A DNA stretch of 64,000 bases, from contig NC_071334.1 in NCBI RefSeq assembly GCF_027744825.2, positions 59,711,437 to 59,775,436 on the forward strand, in the 5' to 3' direction. This stretch comes from Synchiropus splendidus. Its lineage: Eukaryota; Chordata; Actinopteri; Syngnathiformes; Callionymidae. Below the pieces are notes generated by a model, which did not search any database, was not told the DNA's origin, and worked only from the letters and a program-made list of their open reading frames with translations. Below, one piece after another: positions 25,471 through 38,430 of this stretch. A program made the translations under genes and the position numbers. Position 1 is the stretch's first letter; every line of letters begins with the position of its first letter.

Positions 25471-28400
25471 TTAAAACATTTTAGAAAATCGAAATAATTG
25501 AGATTTAAATAAACATATTTTTGTTTTAAAAAACTGCAGCCTGTTTGCCACTTACAGCACCTGTCAACACAAGCACATTTGGCATCACATGGAGGAGAGA
25601 GAAAGGACTGTGCCGTCAATGTCAACAAAAATTTGATTTGTGTTGCAATCACAATGAGTTAGCCTGCAAAGCTACAGACACCGTTCGCCGCCTGCGACTG
25701 GTACTGACCACTGGTGCTCGAGCAGGGCCCATAAGTGCTGAAAAGCAATCTACAAAATACCAAGTAGACAGTCACAATGTTGTGGCTAATCCAATGCACT
25801 CAGGCTCACACAAACGGGATCAATTTCACATCCCAAAACATTACACGCGTCTGCAGACCTGCGGCTCCGTCTCTTATCAATCTGCCTGATCTGTGGCTGA
25901 AATCCAGTTTGACAAATTGGACGAGGAGATCAAAACACGCTTCAAAAAGCTTCACGCTCAGGACCAGATTGTGAGCACACAGGACGTTTGTCTTGCTCAA
26001 TCTGATCGGAGGGGATTTTGCAACGATGCAGGGACTTAAAGCTAGAGAGGCATATTAATCTGAATTTGTTGGCTGTTGCTGTGTTGTGTCAACAGAAGCG
26101 TTTGGTGACGCCGTCTGACACTCAGATGACAATTGTGGAAAGTCACACATCTTTGCATGGACACCAATGTCGATTGTCATAAAGCATTTTACATTTGATC
26201 AACACTTGACGGCGCTCAAGTGACCATGGAAGAAAACAGGCCCCTCTGCAGGAGTCAGTTCCAAACAACAGATCAGGGTTTCTTGGAAAAGACGGGTCGA
26301 ACTTCCTCACTGTCAGAGCAGCGGCAGTGCTGGGCAACATCTGATCTATGATGTGAGGTCGGGGAGACCCCAGGCGACGGACAAGATTGTGTCCCTTTAA
26401 ATCTGTGTAGGCAGGGTACAGCCACGCGTAAAGCCAGGTTCTTGACGTGCTGAAGGGGGATTATACATCCTGTGGTGAGATACAGACTACATTCAATCGG
26501 GTTCACCTCTAAATGCTTGACATTGTTGTCCTATTTCTGACACCACTGGTCACGCAGCGTCAAGTATACTCTCAAACTGAGTCTAGTCAAATGGGAAAAC
26601 TGCACACAGTCTTCAACATTTTTAGTGTAATGCATCACAAAATCCACTGGTCAACCAAAATCGATCATTAAATTAGTCGCCAAAGGGCTCATGAGTCGAC
26701 TAGTCATAGTCTCTCTGCAGAGCATCATGACCCAAAAAGTCAAAAGCATGGGACACATACATCAAAGGGCAGACACTTTCACACCACATCTTGGGAAAAT
26801 AAAATTCAAATATAAGGTTTTCAAACCACATTCAGCATGAAACAAGTGCTAATAATATTTTCGCTATCATCAGATATGTTTGCGTGTCCCTCAACCCATA
26901 GGCCGTCACTTGTCAACAATTGAAATAGTCATTAGCTGCAGCCCTGAAAACTACTGACAGAAAACATCTGCAATCGTGGTAGTTTCAGCTCAGACGAACA
27001 GAAGCAGGTCTTCAGCACAAACCAGGTCCTGATCTCAGGTCCTAACATCCTCATGAGGTCCTCTTTCATGAGGCATAAAGAGTAAGCTTGACAAGCCAGA
27101 AAGAATAGCTCAGCTGCTTCCTATTAACATGCACAGTAAACCAGGTTAACATGCAACGATCGAGGACTAACTGAATTTATATAGATGAATTGTAGTCCGC
27201 ACATCAGGAAGAGAAACCCCACAGTGGCCAACAGTCCAGCTAGAACAGACAGTAGGAGCTCTTGGACTGCTCAGATGTTCATGACAAACGTCACTGTCAG
27301 TACTGTGGAGTGATTCTGACAGACTCTGCGCTGGTCTGAGCCAGTTTTCATTTCCACCTCAACAAATACGACAGACACATCAAGAAGTTACAGAAGGAAA
27401 GTCAAATCTGATGTCTCTCCGTCAGCTCCGGAGCCACAAAGTTCTGTGACTGACACCTGAGCTGACAAACATGTTTGCACAGGAAAGACAGCAACCACTT
27501 GAAGTTATCTGCAGGTCAATCCATTCAAAGTGAAAAAATATCAGTTAAATGTGTGTTGAGACTTTATGAGGCATATTAAATATTTTGCTTCTACTATTTG
27601 TTTTTGCTTGACACAATCTCTCCTGGTTTGTTCCACTAATATTTGTAGTTGACTGTAACACGCCTCTAGATTTAGTCAACGTCACCAGCTTTTTCTTTAA
27701 AGATGAGCGAGCCAACTGTTATGAGCTTTGTGGATTATATTTCTTCTTCATTTAAAACATTTATTTCATTTCCACTTCCAGCATTGCTCTATATACGTAA
27801 GAATCATATGCAAGCCACTAATGTGTCTCAGTGCTTTCAAGTCACTGTAAGCTGTAGAGGTTTATACATCATTCTGAGCCCAAACAGAATAAAATCACTG
27901 CATAGAAAGAAACCTACGGGGAGAAAGAACTTCAAACAGAAAGGCAAGGCTTGTAGGGAACACTCCAGCAGCAACCCATGTCATGAGAGGAGTTGCCTTT
28001 TTTTATCTTTCCATTGAAAAACAGTTCACTATTTCGAGTGAATTCCCATTGAACTCCAACAGGAACACTCATGGATGTGTTAGAGTGTGAGAACATTAGA
28101 AAAAAGGAAACATCACAATTGTTCACAACATTTTTGTCCTCGCAAAAACGGAACAAAAGAAGTCAAACATGTAATCCAACAAGTGTTGGATCACAAGCAA
28201 GCATTCCTGGGAAAGAACATCCCTCGTGATCATTTTGGTTTCCTGTTCTTATCTTTGAATAACAGCAGGTATTGTGAAAGATGATTCCAGTGTGTCAGTG
28301 CGTGAGGACATTGCATCTGCAGTTTCTGTGACACACTGCTGCAACTACATTTTGCACTCTCATGCGCTTTCATGTAGGTAGTAAGAAGTTTCATTTGATC

Positions 28401-30600
28401 TGAAAATTCTTACAAGTTACATATCAAGTTTTAGCTGCCTATTACTATTTTTGGAACAGACAGACTTTTGGGGGTATTTAGCAGCATGGCCACATAGAGA
28501 GCTCCACGTCATTTGACTGCAGCCTCAACAGTCTCCAACAGTTGTCAGGAACCACTGACCACAATCCATTCCCTGCTCCTGAAGGCTGAATGAAGTATGA
28601 CGATTACAATAAAGTCATGATCAGATGAAAAAACTAATGAACTAGCAAATCCTATAAGACACCGAGAACTCTTCGCAAACCTCAATATAAGCTCAGAATG
28701 ATGCACGAGCACAATCCAAGCTGAGCCCTCACTCTGCCTGGTTTTATTCTGCCCTGTGTCTCTCCTGAGCTGAGGAAATACAGAGTATGTGATTCACCTG
28801 AAGCTACGATGAGACCGACTGGACAGCAGCAGCGGCTCTCACGTGCTCCGTGGACAAGCTGGCACAAACACACTCATGGAAGAGTGTGTACCACTTAATG
28901 CAGAGTGCAGTTTGCTCACACAAAGATGCAGAACTGCGATAGCGTGAGTCCTGACCAAATGCTCAGCACTGGTATTTCAACATGCTGAAATCAGATTAGG
29001 GCTGATTGACTGTTGTTTTTAGCAGTTTATCATTTGGGCCATCAGTCAGCTGAGGTGAAGACGTTGTTTTCGCAGCATTTTCCTGCATTCAGAGTCTCTT
29101 TCATGTTCCCCACCGGTCCACTTACTCTCTGCATTACTTTGCTTTTTTATCACTTTAAACTGTGCACAATCTAACATTAGCAAGTCCACAACTACTGCTG
29201 TTACATGAATGTAGTTATGGTAACAATGTGGCAACAATTCACTCCATGTTTAGATTACAAAAATACCACAGTGGCACAACTCAGCTACTCGCTCTGCTAT
29301 AAGTTCATCTATGCTGCGGCTACTAAAACCTTAACATTTCAATTGTTCACTTACAGTTCCTTTCATTGCCTGGTTCTCAGTTTTCTTGCAGTTTTTTTTT
29401 TTCATACAGAGTTTATCGGTCCTAAATTAGAATCTTATTTCATCAAGATGCCATTGGTGGCAAGGGTCTGAAAGGTGATATTTTTTCCATGTGCGGAAAT
29501 GGCCTTATATCTGGATTCATCCACTTGTTTATATAGACTCATCGCATGTTGTTCAGTCACCTGCGTCCAAGATACAAAACCTCATCAGCAGTTAATAATG
29601 GAACTATGGAACTGCTTCACTCAGGTTTTACAATAATATCCCCCAGACTATCACTACATCTGCAGCACATTTCCAGAACTTTGGTTCTAATGTTGTTCAT
29701 GGTGCTCTCTTGTCTCGAGGTCTGCATGCACATTTGTACGTACAGACGCTGTACTTTGCACTTCAGTAAATGCACTCCCACCGCTCATACTGTCAGCCAC
29801 AGTATGTGATAGCCCATAGTATTATGCAATTGAAATACAACCATTCCATCCATCAGTTTGCCATCTCCACTTCTCCGAGTGCGGGTCGCAGTGGAAGCTG
29901 CCTTGCCCAACTTAATATTGCAACGGCAACCGTCTTGCCATCCATCCTATCCGCCTCACAAGTAGAGGCCGTGAAGGAGAACGTAGGCTTTCACACTTGC
30001 CTATATAAGCAGCTGATTTATACAAAGCTGCGTGTCTTTATAAATGAGGACCAGCGTCACTCTTTGGCTTCAGTTCTAAACATATTTTGTTTCAGCTAGA
30101 CAGTGTTTACATCGCCTATGAGAGTGAGAGCCAGCTTCTGTTCCCAGCCATGGAGCTCTGAGTGCAGCATGAGTTGAACGTATGTGCTTGTGTGGGCGAG
30201 TCATGTGTCTGCTTTAAGGTTAAACATTCGGACTCAGCTCTTCCGTCATAGTCCTGACTCAAGGCAAAGGACAAAAACACATCTCACAAATAAATCATCA
30301 ACATTTATGGCAACATAAATCCTGTATGATGTCAAAAGACGCTCGGCAGACTTTTTACTGGGAGCTAATTGCATTAGCAGTGTTTCAGGTTTGCGAAGAT
30401 GATGTGGAAATTTTCCATCCTTTACTCAGCTGAACAGCTTGTACAACTCAAAGTGCGCTGCTCCTGTATTCTTGCGGTCTGAACCCTATGGCTTAACACA
30501 ACAGCGCGGCTAATACATGGATGTTTACGGGCAAGCGAACTTCATGACACCAAAATATTGAGCCTGCCACATCAGTCCAATGAAATCGCAGGCATTTTAT
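25471..30600. other. No gene recognised (3' side of htr4)
   Basis: A 5-kb stretch without a recognisable conserved exon. Because htr4 runs right to left and ends at a splice donor at 31978, its C-terminal tail exon(s) and 3' UTR should lie at lower coordinates, possibly here. I could not identify them. A minus-strand candidate acceptor GTTTGTGCCAG near 28860, followed by a short frame to TAG at about 28807, is possible but weak. Confidence 0.35.
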
Positions 30601-30633
30601 TTACTTTAAAGCGCTCAAAATGTGCTGTTTTCG

Positions 30634-30707
30634 CCCACATGTCCGGAGCTGTGCCAACACAGCCGGTCTCAGCTGCTGCTGTGTTGGCACAGCTCCGGAC
30701 ATGTGGG
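30634..30707. repeat. Perfect 29-bp inverted repeat (hairpin), 16-base loop
   Basis: The left arm 30634-30662 (begins CCCACATGTCCGGAGC) is the exact reverse complement of the right arm 30679-30707. The loop is 30663-30678. The arms are GC-rich relative to the surroundings and contain no mismatch. As RNA it would form a long stable stem-loop of pre-microRNA size. It could also be a very recent palindromic insertion or an assembly artefact. Confidence 0.9.
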
Positions 30708-30874
30708 AACGCTATAATGCAAATGACAGACGTGACGAATGTAATTATAATGGAGGCAGGATTGGAGTTCAGAACATCACCGAGTTTGTTTCATGAATCA
30801 GTCTCGAAGCTGTAGTTCAGTAGTGATCCTTGTGCCTTTTTAAGGGAGCTCAAGGAAGTCACTGACCTTCCTAC

Positions 30875-31130
30875 TAGTGATGTTCGAGTCCACTGATTTC
30901 CTATCCGATCTGACACTGAGTAATATTCAGGCTGTTATCGGCGATACCGATACGTATATGTATGTGACTACACCGAATCATAGCTTCCTTGAATACAAGG
31001 ATGAGCAACTTGTTTATTTATTTACTCTGAAAAAATAGAACAATTTTAATGTCTATAATGATTAACAACCACTATAAATGTAATTCATTTAAAACATTAA
31101 AACACTGAATATGTAGACACAGCATCCAAC
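30875..31130. repeat. Possible hAT-type transposon fragment
   Basis: The phrase CTGTTATCGGCGATACCGAT and neighbouring TATCCGATCTGA resemble terminal regions of dispersed DNA transposons in fishes. There is no coding part, and the boundaries are guesses. Confidence 0.3.
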
Positions 31131-31978
31131 ATTGTCACTGTTGTCCCTTTGTTCAGGAACAATAGCATATTTACTGTCTCCCCCTTAAGTCTGTTCCATT
31201 TTTTTTTTTACTCAGCACTGAATACTTAATCGTATTAGGTTTAACTATCTACAAAAAGGGGATACAAACAATTATTATACTGGCAACTCAAAACTGAAAT
31301 TGCTAGTAAAATATTTAAACAAATAATGCCACAATAATTGCACTGTTAAATTTATATATCCAATCCGCGCATGACTACTTTCTACGGCGTCGACAGCACC
31401 GCTGCAACTGTGGCTAAAAGACCAGTGGGACTCGTGTGTGAGCAGAGTCTTTGTTCTTCTTAAATTTATGTGGAAATTACATTACAAAATACAGTTTAAA
31501 TGCATCTGTCGCCACGATAATATTTGGCCATTAATCATATTTCAGGGAAGACCAGTTCAAGGTAGGGCAGGTGATCTTGAAAAAAAAAAATGGTTTGAGC
31601 AAGCTGAAATTTCAATTCAAAGTCGAACACCCTTTCTTCAGACTCTCCCACAAACTTTTTTTTTAACTGGTCAGTTAAAAACTAAGGTCCAGGAAAAGCC
31701 TTCCTACCTCTACCTTATGGCCTGCTCAAGTGCCCATATTCCACCCAATAGGATGTTTAGAGGTAGTGTGTGGTTGCAGTGATATATCCTCATGCACACA
31801 TTCTTAAGGGGCCTACTGTGCACTTTTTCTTGAAAATTAAATCATACATTAATAGAGTAGCTTCACAGAAAAACACAACCTTGGACGGTAATTCACTCTT
31901 GTGGTCTCTAGTTATTGTCAAAGGCTTGTTAGTCACAAAGGTTCCGCATGGAAACAAATGAGACCATAATTGACTTAC

Positions 31979-34900
31979 CTTAGAGCCATGGAGGTCCCAT
32001 TGATGGACGGGGGTGAGCACGCTCTGTTGGCGTGTCCATAAGAGAAACTCCCATGGCGAGCATACCGGTCATCACCGCAACATAGAATCACCAGAAACGC
32101 CCTCCGGAACGCTCGATTCAGAAAGGCGTACAAGAAGGGGTTCAACCCCGAGTTAATGTAGCCCAGCCACAGCCAGGCTGTCCACAGTTGCCACGGCACC
32201 GTGTAGTGGATGAAGGGGTCCACTACATTGGTGATGAAGAAGGGCGCCCAGCACAGGCAAAAGCAGCCCATGATAACAGCAAGAGTCTTTGCCGCTTTTG
32301 TCTCCACTCGCATGCGGCTGTTGGCGATAGGAACTGGCTCCGAAGACGAGGAGCCCTCTAAAGTCCTCAAGCGGTAGTGCTCCGGATCTGAAGATGTTGA
32401 GCATCTCACAGTCACAATCGGGCCTGTCCATGGGACCGGGGCAGAACCGGCGCGTTGCAGCGTTTCTATCTGCCGCACGTGGGTCATTGCAGTGACGTAG
32501 ATCCTCTGGTAGGCTAAAACCATGAGGGCCAATGGGACGTAGAACGCCACAGCAGAGCAGATCAGGGCGTACGGTCGATTGACGATGAACACACAGCTTG
32601 TCTCGTTGGAGCCACCAGCAACGGCTCGCCTCTCTGCAATCTGGAACACAGAAAATGGTTAAGGTTATAAGACATCCAAGTTTCTTCATTGGCTCCCTGT
32701 CCTCTTCTATTTTCTGGATTTTGGGATCTATCAGAAATGCAGTGCAGACTTTGGGAAGGAATGGCCCAGCACCACTGGTGGCTCTTTGCCTGTATCATCC
32801 GGCTCTAATGATGTCTGTTCGGAACTATCTGTCACCATTTATTTTCCATGGTTTGTCTTTATTAGCTCTCTTTCTTTGGCATCACAGGTGGTGGCACAAT
32901 ACGGGAACAACTCTGTAGTCACTGATGTTTGTCCTCTGTTTCTATTTCAGTATTTTTGATTGCTCCATGCCTTCTATTGTTATGCTTCTCGGAAGCATTT
33001 CATTGTTCTTTTACTGTTGTTGGTGAGTGACTTATGACTACCACCTTGACTCTGTTCGTCCGCGAGTTTACCGTGAATTTTTTTTTTTGTTTGGTTCCAC
33101 TTGTTGTTCTTTTGTTTTGGATGGCTAAGTTAGGGATAAAAGGCAACTAGTGAGTACTAAGTCTTGACAAGCCACCTTGTTGCGAGGACATTTTGCTTTG
33201 TGAGGACATTTTGGCCCGTCTTCACAGGGTTTAGAGGGTTAAAACATCAGTAAAAAAAGTAGTTTATTATAATTGGGTTTCTGTTTGGTGAACGTTAGCC
33301 ATTTGTTTTTGGATGGTTAGGTTCAGGGTGAGACACTGGGGAAAGCACGAAAGTCAATGAAACACAACATAAAAAAACATGATGTGTGTGCACTGTGAAA
33401 TAAATGTTGTTATCAGAGCTCTCCCTGGTTCGCTTCCTTGTTTCCAGCTGCTACTCGCTCTGGGATCCAGTTTTGTTTTCATTTTGTGACACTAAGAAAC
33501 TGGCACCGTAGAAATATTCCTTTGTTTTTGTTACAATGGTTTGACAATTTTCAGAATGCGTCTCAATTGTATTTTTCACCAAACCTGGTCTTAAAAAGAT
33601 TCCACACCCTAAAGCATGTTTCTTGCAAAAATTTGACTTTTACACCAGCTGGTCAAATGTGAATTAAAGATAAAGCATTCACATACATGAGAGTGTGAGT
33701 TGGCAACCTGTTGACTATGCAAATGTATTTGTTTTGGTAAACAAAACAAATACATTCAGGCTAACCAAATGAATTCTTTGCTGTTGAGGTTCCTGCAGCT
33801 CTCACTGCAGACGCACTGGAATAACCTGGAAAGCTGAGGTGATGTTGCTTGCAGCTAAAGCTTCTGCAGAGACCGAAATTGTTTTTGAGATCACTTTATT
33901 ACCTTCTTCAAGGGATTGAAGATGTTATTAGAAATGCGGAATATTAGGTTAGATACTTTTGCCCTCGCAGGGAGAAAATCTGTGTCCTTGGCATTAGTGC
34001 AAAAAAAATATTTATTTCTTTGGCTCGACAGTCAACATACATTAAAAAAAAAACAAAATCGTTTCCAGAGTACAACAGAGGAATTTATTTCTTTAAAAAT
34101 ATTTTGAGTTAGTGTTGTATGTTAATCTTTTCACGTAGTGAGTGTGCAGGCAATTTTTGATGTGTTCATGTTCTAATACAAGGCATTTTTCATCTAAACA
34201 TTAGGGAATAAAAACACTCACTAGTCATCTATCATAAAAAGAAAATTCTAGAAAGTTGTCACAGGAAATAATGTATTAATAATATGAATTAATGTGTCGT
34301 CATTGAAATCAACAAAAAGCTGTTTCAAATTATTTTCAGGTTGGTGGAATGAATGTGACAGTCCAATAACGCAGTTTGTTTTTCACACCAGACATCTACT
34401 GTACAAAGCCTTCGCAGCTATTTTGGGACACAATCTGAGAGGAAGGCTGTTGTGTATGAATTGAGAGAAACAGCCCACACGCATGATGGTGACCTGTCAG
34501 ACTGGTTTTATTTTGGTTGACGCAGGATTGAAGCAGTTTGGCAGAGCAGATTTTCATTTCTTTTGAATCACCATTTGTTACGTGTTGTGACCCATTCTTG
34601 GAAATAACTCACGATATCCTCGATGCCAATGGCGTTCCAGCTTTGCATGATGGGCAGGAAGGAGATGAAAGTGGGGATGATCCAACAGCCGCTTAGCATC
34701 ACGGCGACCCGAACAGGGGTCATCTTGTGTCTGTAGACCAGTGGCTGGCAGCAGATGGCATAATATCTGAAATCATTCACGAATACAGATGCACACCGAC
34801 ACACTGCTTATCAGGATATCCAAATCAACACATCTCCCATCATTCACAGTGATTTTCATTGTCAACTACACACATTATTCTTGTCCGTCTGCTCCTCTTC

Positions 34901-35481
34901 CTCATGGTTCTTTATCAGCATTTACAAGACGCACATATTCAGTTCCATATCGAGGTGAAATATCTTTTCCTCTCACATATCTCCCACACATGAATGTGGC
35001 TTCAACAGTGTTTGCAGAATCTCACAGCAACACCAACCTGTCAAGAGCGATGCAGCAGAGATGCAGGATGGAGGCAGTAGTCAATAAAACATCCAGTGAG
35101 GTGCGAACAAGGCAGAAACTCTCTCCGTACTGCCACTGACCAGTGGTCAGCTCAATCGCAGCGAAGGGCATCACGACCAGCGCCACCAGCAGGTCAGCAA
35201 AAGCCAGCGACACTATGAAATAGTTTGTTTTCTTCTTCCTGGAAGCACAAGAAACATGATTACGAGGTGAACATTCACAGCTTGTCATGAGCAGCGATTC
35301 AACGCACCGAAGATGTCGATCCTTGCAGAGCGCCACCATCACCAGCAGGTTCCCAAATGCAGTCATGATGATAATGATGGAGAGGAATGCGGTCAGAAAG
35401 GTTGTCTCCAGTGAGCTCAGGAATTCCTCTTGCTGTCTTTCTTCCTGTTGTTGGAAATCTGAGTCAAAACCTTTCGAAAAA
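31979..35481 (-). CDS. htr4: Serotonin 5-HT4 receptor, partial: four coding exons
   Basis: HTR4 is a Gs-coupled plasma-membrane serotonin receptor that raises cAMP. Minus-strand exons are 35481-35308 (TM1), 35238-35038 (TM2-TM3), 34766-34613 (TM4) and 32640-31979 (TM5-TM7 and tail). GT-AG borders and phases agree. Landmarks are GNLLVMVA in TM1, [13 protein letters not shown] in TM2, RTSLDVLL with the amine-binding Asp in TM3, DRYYAICC across an exon junction, CWAPFF in TM6, NPFLYAF in TM7, and cysteines after it (LCCGDD). The first exon shown begins at an acceptor (TTTCTTGCAG) with phase 2 and has no ATG before TM1, so a start exon lies at a higher coordinate. The last exon ends CTAAG|GTAAGT, matching the point where mammalian isoform tails diverge; reading through hits TAA at once. 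The third intracellular loop is longer than in human. Confidence 0.94.
33722..33756. repeat. Perfect 15-bp inverted repeat, 5-base loop
   Basis: AATGTATTTGTTTTG (33722-33736) and its exact reverse complement (33742-33756) flank GTAAA. It lies in htr4 intron sequence between the exons at 34766-34613 and 32640-31979. Confidence 0.9.
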
Positions 35482-38430
35482 CTGCAAGAAAACAATAGAA
35501 GGTCTTTTGAATTTCTCTAAAACAAGTCATTTAAAGTACTTTGAAACACAGTTAATGAATAGTGCAAAAGAAATGTGTGTAATATATGTGCCGTATCATA
35601 CTTTATATCATACTTTCTTGTAAAAAAAACATGCGGAACAACTCCACAGTCTCTCCTGTGCAGCTGTAGGGAAATTGGTGATGTATTGTACGATGAGTCA
35701 ACTTGCATCTGGTGTATTGTTCCTTTTCTTTGGGATACAAAGCCAAAAATGTGACCAGAAATCTGGAGTGAAAACAATATCCTGTGATTGCTGAATTTAT
35801 TAAGTCTTCCTTCCATCTTTTGCACCTCCACTGTTTGTACTGTTAGTGTGGGGGTGTAACATTCCACAAAAACTCTTGGTTTGGTATGGATCTGGGATTG
35901 AAAGAGTTTTATTTCATTTTTAAACTTTTTATTTTTTCCTTTATAAAGAACATTTAGAATTTCCTTCTTTTCCTCAGAGGTGACGCATCAACTGGTCACC
36001 TTTAAATAACATTCTAAATTGACAGAAATGTAAAAAATAAATAAGAGAAAGAAAATAGATAATAATAGAGCTGCAACCTTCAATGTTTGGGTTGATGACA
36101 CTAATTATAATGTGTCTTTATTAAATCAAAAATGTAATCCTCCGCTTTAGCAAAATGAAGAAACCAGTCACATATAAATGAGGCAGTAATTGAATTAATG
36201 AAAGTAAATATAATAGCCACAGACTCCCGGAGCCAGTAGTTGCAGTTGAGAGTGTGCTGTCTCTGCACTCAGTCATGCTGGAATTTATTTTGGACTTTTG
36301 AGAAAAAAAAAAAATCCAAAAAAGTGTAGATGGCTTTAGATTAGGCTTAGTTTATCGGATTATTTAAAAAAAAAAACCTGACATGCTGTTTTGAGTCAGC
36401 AACTTTGACACAGCCTGGGGTAAAATGCCTCTCTCTCCTCACGCCACAGTTGTTTCTGTACGTCTGTGTCACCAGCAGCTCGACACGTGAGCTGCCCACA
36501 CGCTGAAAACATGACTGACGTGTCCTGCACATAATGTCATGCCGCAAGACGCAGCAGAAGAAAGTGAATATCAATATTTTGCTTCCGGAAAACAAAAAGA
36601 AAAAGTATCACTCAGTTACTTGAATAAGTAAGTAACTTTAATCTGACTTCTGAATTGGAAATAGTAACGTGTAAGATCACTTGTTACTGGAAGAAGTGGT
36701 GATATAGGAGTAACACGACTGAGTTAAGCGTGCACAGGATCACTGCAGATTAGTAGAAACACATCAACGTCTTGTCACCGAGGGCACAATACGTGTGATC
36801 GTTCTGCTCAAGCAGTTGACCTGTTGCAGTCTGTTGTGTGCTTCAAATTGGTCCAAGGGCCGACTGGGCCGAAAGGTCCTGCACCAATATGGTTCAGTAC
36901 AATTCAGTGCACTGTTTCAGCTGGATACGAATGTACAGTTTTTGCCCATTTTGAATCAACCTGTATTCTAGTTCTGTTTGTATTGCATTTGGTCCATTCA
37001 GTGTAACAGCAAGCAACAAGTCTATATTACTCCACCTGCTAAAAGCCCGCGTTTATATGATGGTGACTAGGTCAAGATGAGTAAAATAAATACCCTCATA
37101 CTTACATTTCTGGTGATGCCGTGGCCATCACTGGTCATCTGCGTAAGGTCGGTGGAGGAGAGTCCTCATCACCCCATGGTTCTGCCTGCTGAGACACACA
37201 ATGTGTTCCTCCGTCACTTCAAATCTTCTATCCTCCCTCTGAAGAATGAAAACAAACAAGATCCAGTTTGGTGATGCCCTTTGCCAATGACACATATTTT
37301 ACATGCTAAAACATTCATGGCACTCAAACGAGCAGAAGCCCCGTCTGCCAGAAGGCATCAGCAAACAGATTCGTCTCCATTACGGAACAATAGCCAACAC
37401 ATTAAGCTGTCAGGACAATTGGTGAATCTGCTACCATGACAGAACCTCTCAGGTCGATGGGGCAGATTAATTAGCAATTGTTTCTGTTAATGCAGAGTCT
37501 TCTATTGGACCAGTACAAATAAACAAGTCAGGAGGTCTCAATACCCTCAAGGTCTTCGCAACCTTCACCAGTCCCATCAATACGTTCCCATTGTGCGTGT
37601 GACAGCTACGTGATTTACCAAAAGTGGAATCAACCCCAGAGAGTATCTCTTTGGAACAGCCTTGCCTTCTGAAGATTTATTTCACTGGCCAGCTTTAACC
37701 TTTGAAAATGAAATGACATGCTGACTTTCACGGGAAATATCGCAGACAGTCAGTACCTTTGGTGAAGTAATCACTAATAATAACACTGTCATAAATATCT
37801 GCCATTAGATGGAGAGAAAAAAAATGGAAAAATCTGTTTATGCTCAGTAAAACACACAATTTTTGAATGTATACTTATGTCCTCCAATAAATGAACAATG
37901 CTACACATCATATTTTGTGTTTTCAAAAGGTAACTTTTCGTATTTGAACAGGAAAAGAGTATTTGTTTTTCAAAATGACCTCTCTGAAGCGAGTGGGACA
38001 GTCATTATTCTGGGCCTCTTATCAGCTGCGAGCACCTATGTAACATCTGCTACATCACTGTTATTTTACGACGGCCGCGTCCTTTATCTCACTTAAGTGT
38101 CAATATCGTCCCATCACAGGCGGCGCGACAGTCGATCATGTCAACACCTACTTCCTGCGAGCACAACAGCCCTCAGTGTGTTTGCACTCCACGTAATCCA
38201 GCGATTCCTCTCACTGAGGGTTTATATTCTGGTCTGTGTAAACAGTAGCAACCGCTCAAACACTGATTTTGTTCGGATTTTTTTACTCTATTGAACAGCA
38301 CCGTGATTAATGCAATAAGGATCGACAGTCACACATAATTATACAATTGACAAAAAAGTGTTTTATAGCATATATATATATATATAATTAGTAATTTAAT
38401 CGCATTTAATCATTTTAATTTTATTTTATT
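35482..38430. other. htr4 5' region/intron, nothing recognised
   Basis: This should contain or lead to the missing htr4 start exon on the minus strand. I could not identify an ATG exon ending in phase 2 with confidence. A short collagen-like phrase on the plus strand (near 36850) is not supported as a gene. Confidence 0.35.

Noticed and set aside
32153..32689. 178-codon minus-strand frame
   Set aside because: It is an out-of-frame shadow of the htr4 TM5-TM7 exon, which fits the receptor in the other frame throughout.
36824..37006. Collagen-like phrase GPTGPKGPAP
   Set aside because: Only three Gly-X-Y-like triplets, no extended repeat, no signal peptide and no splice context.
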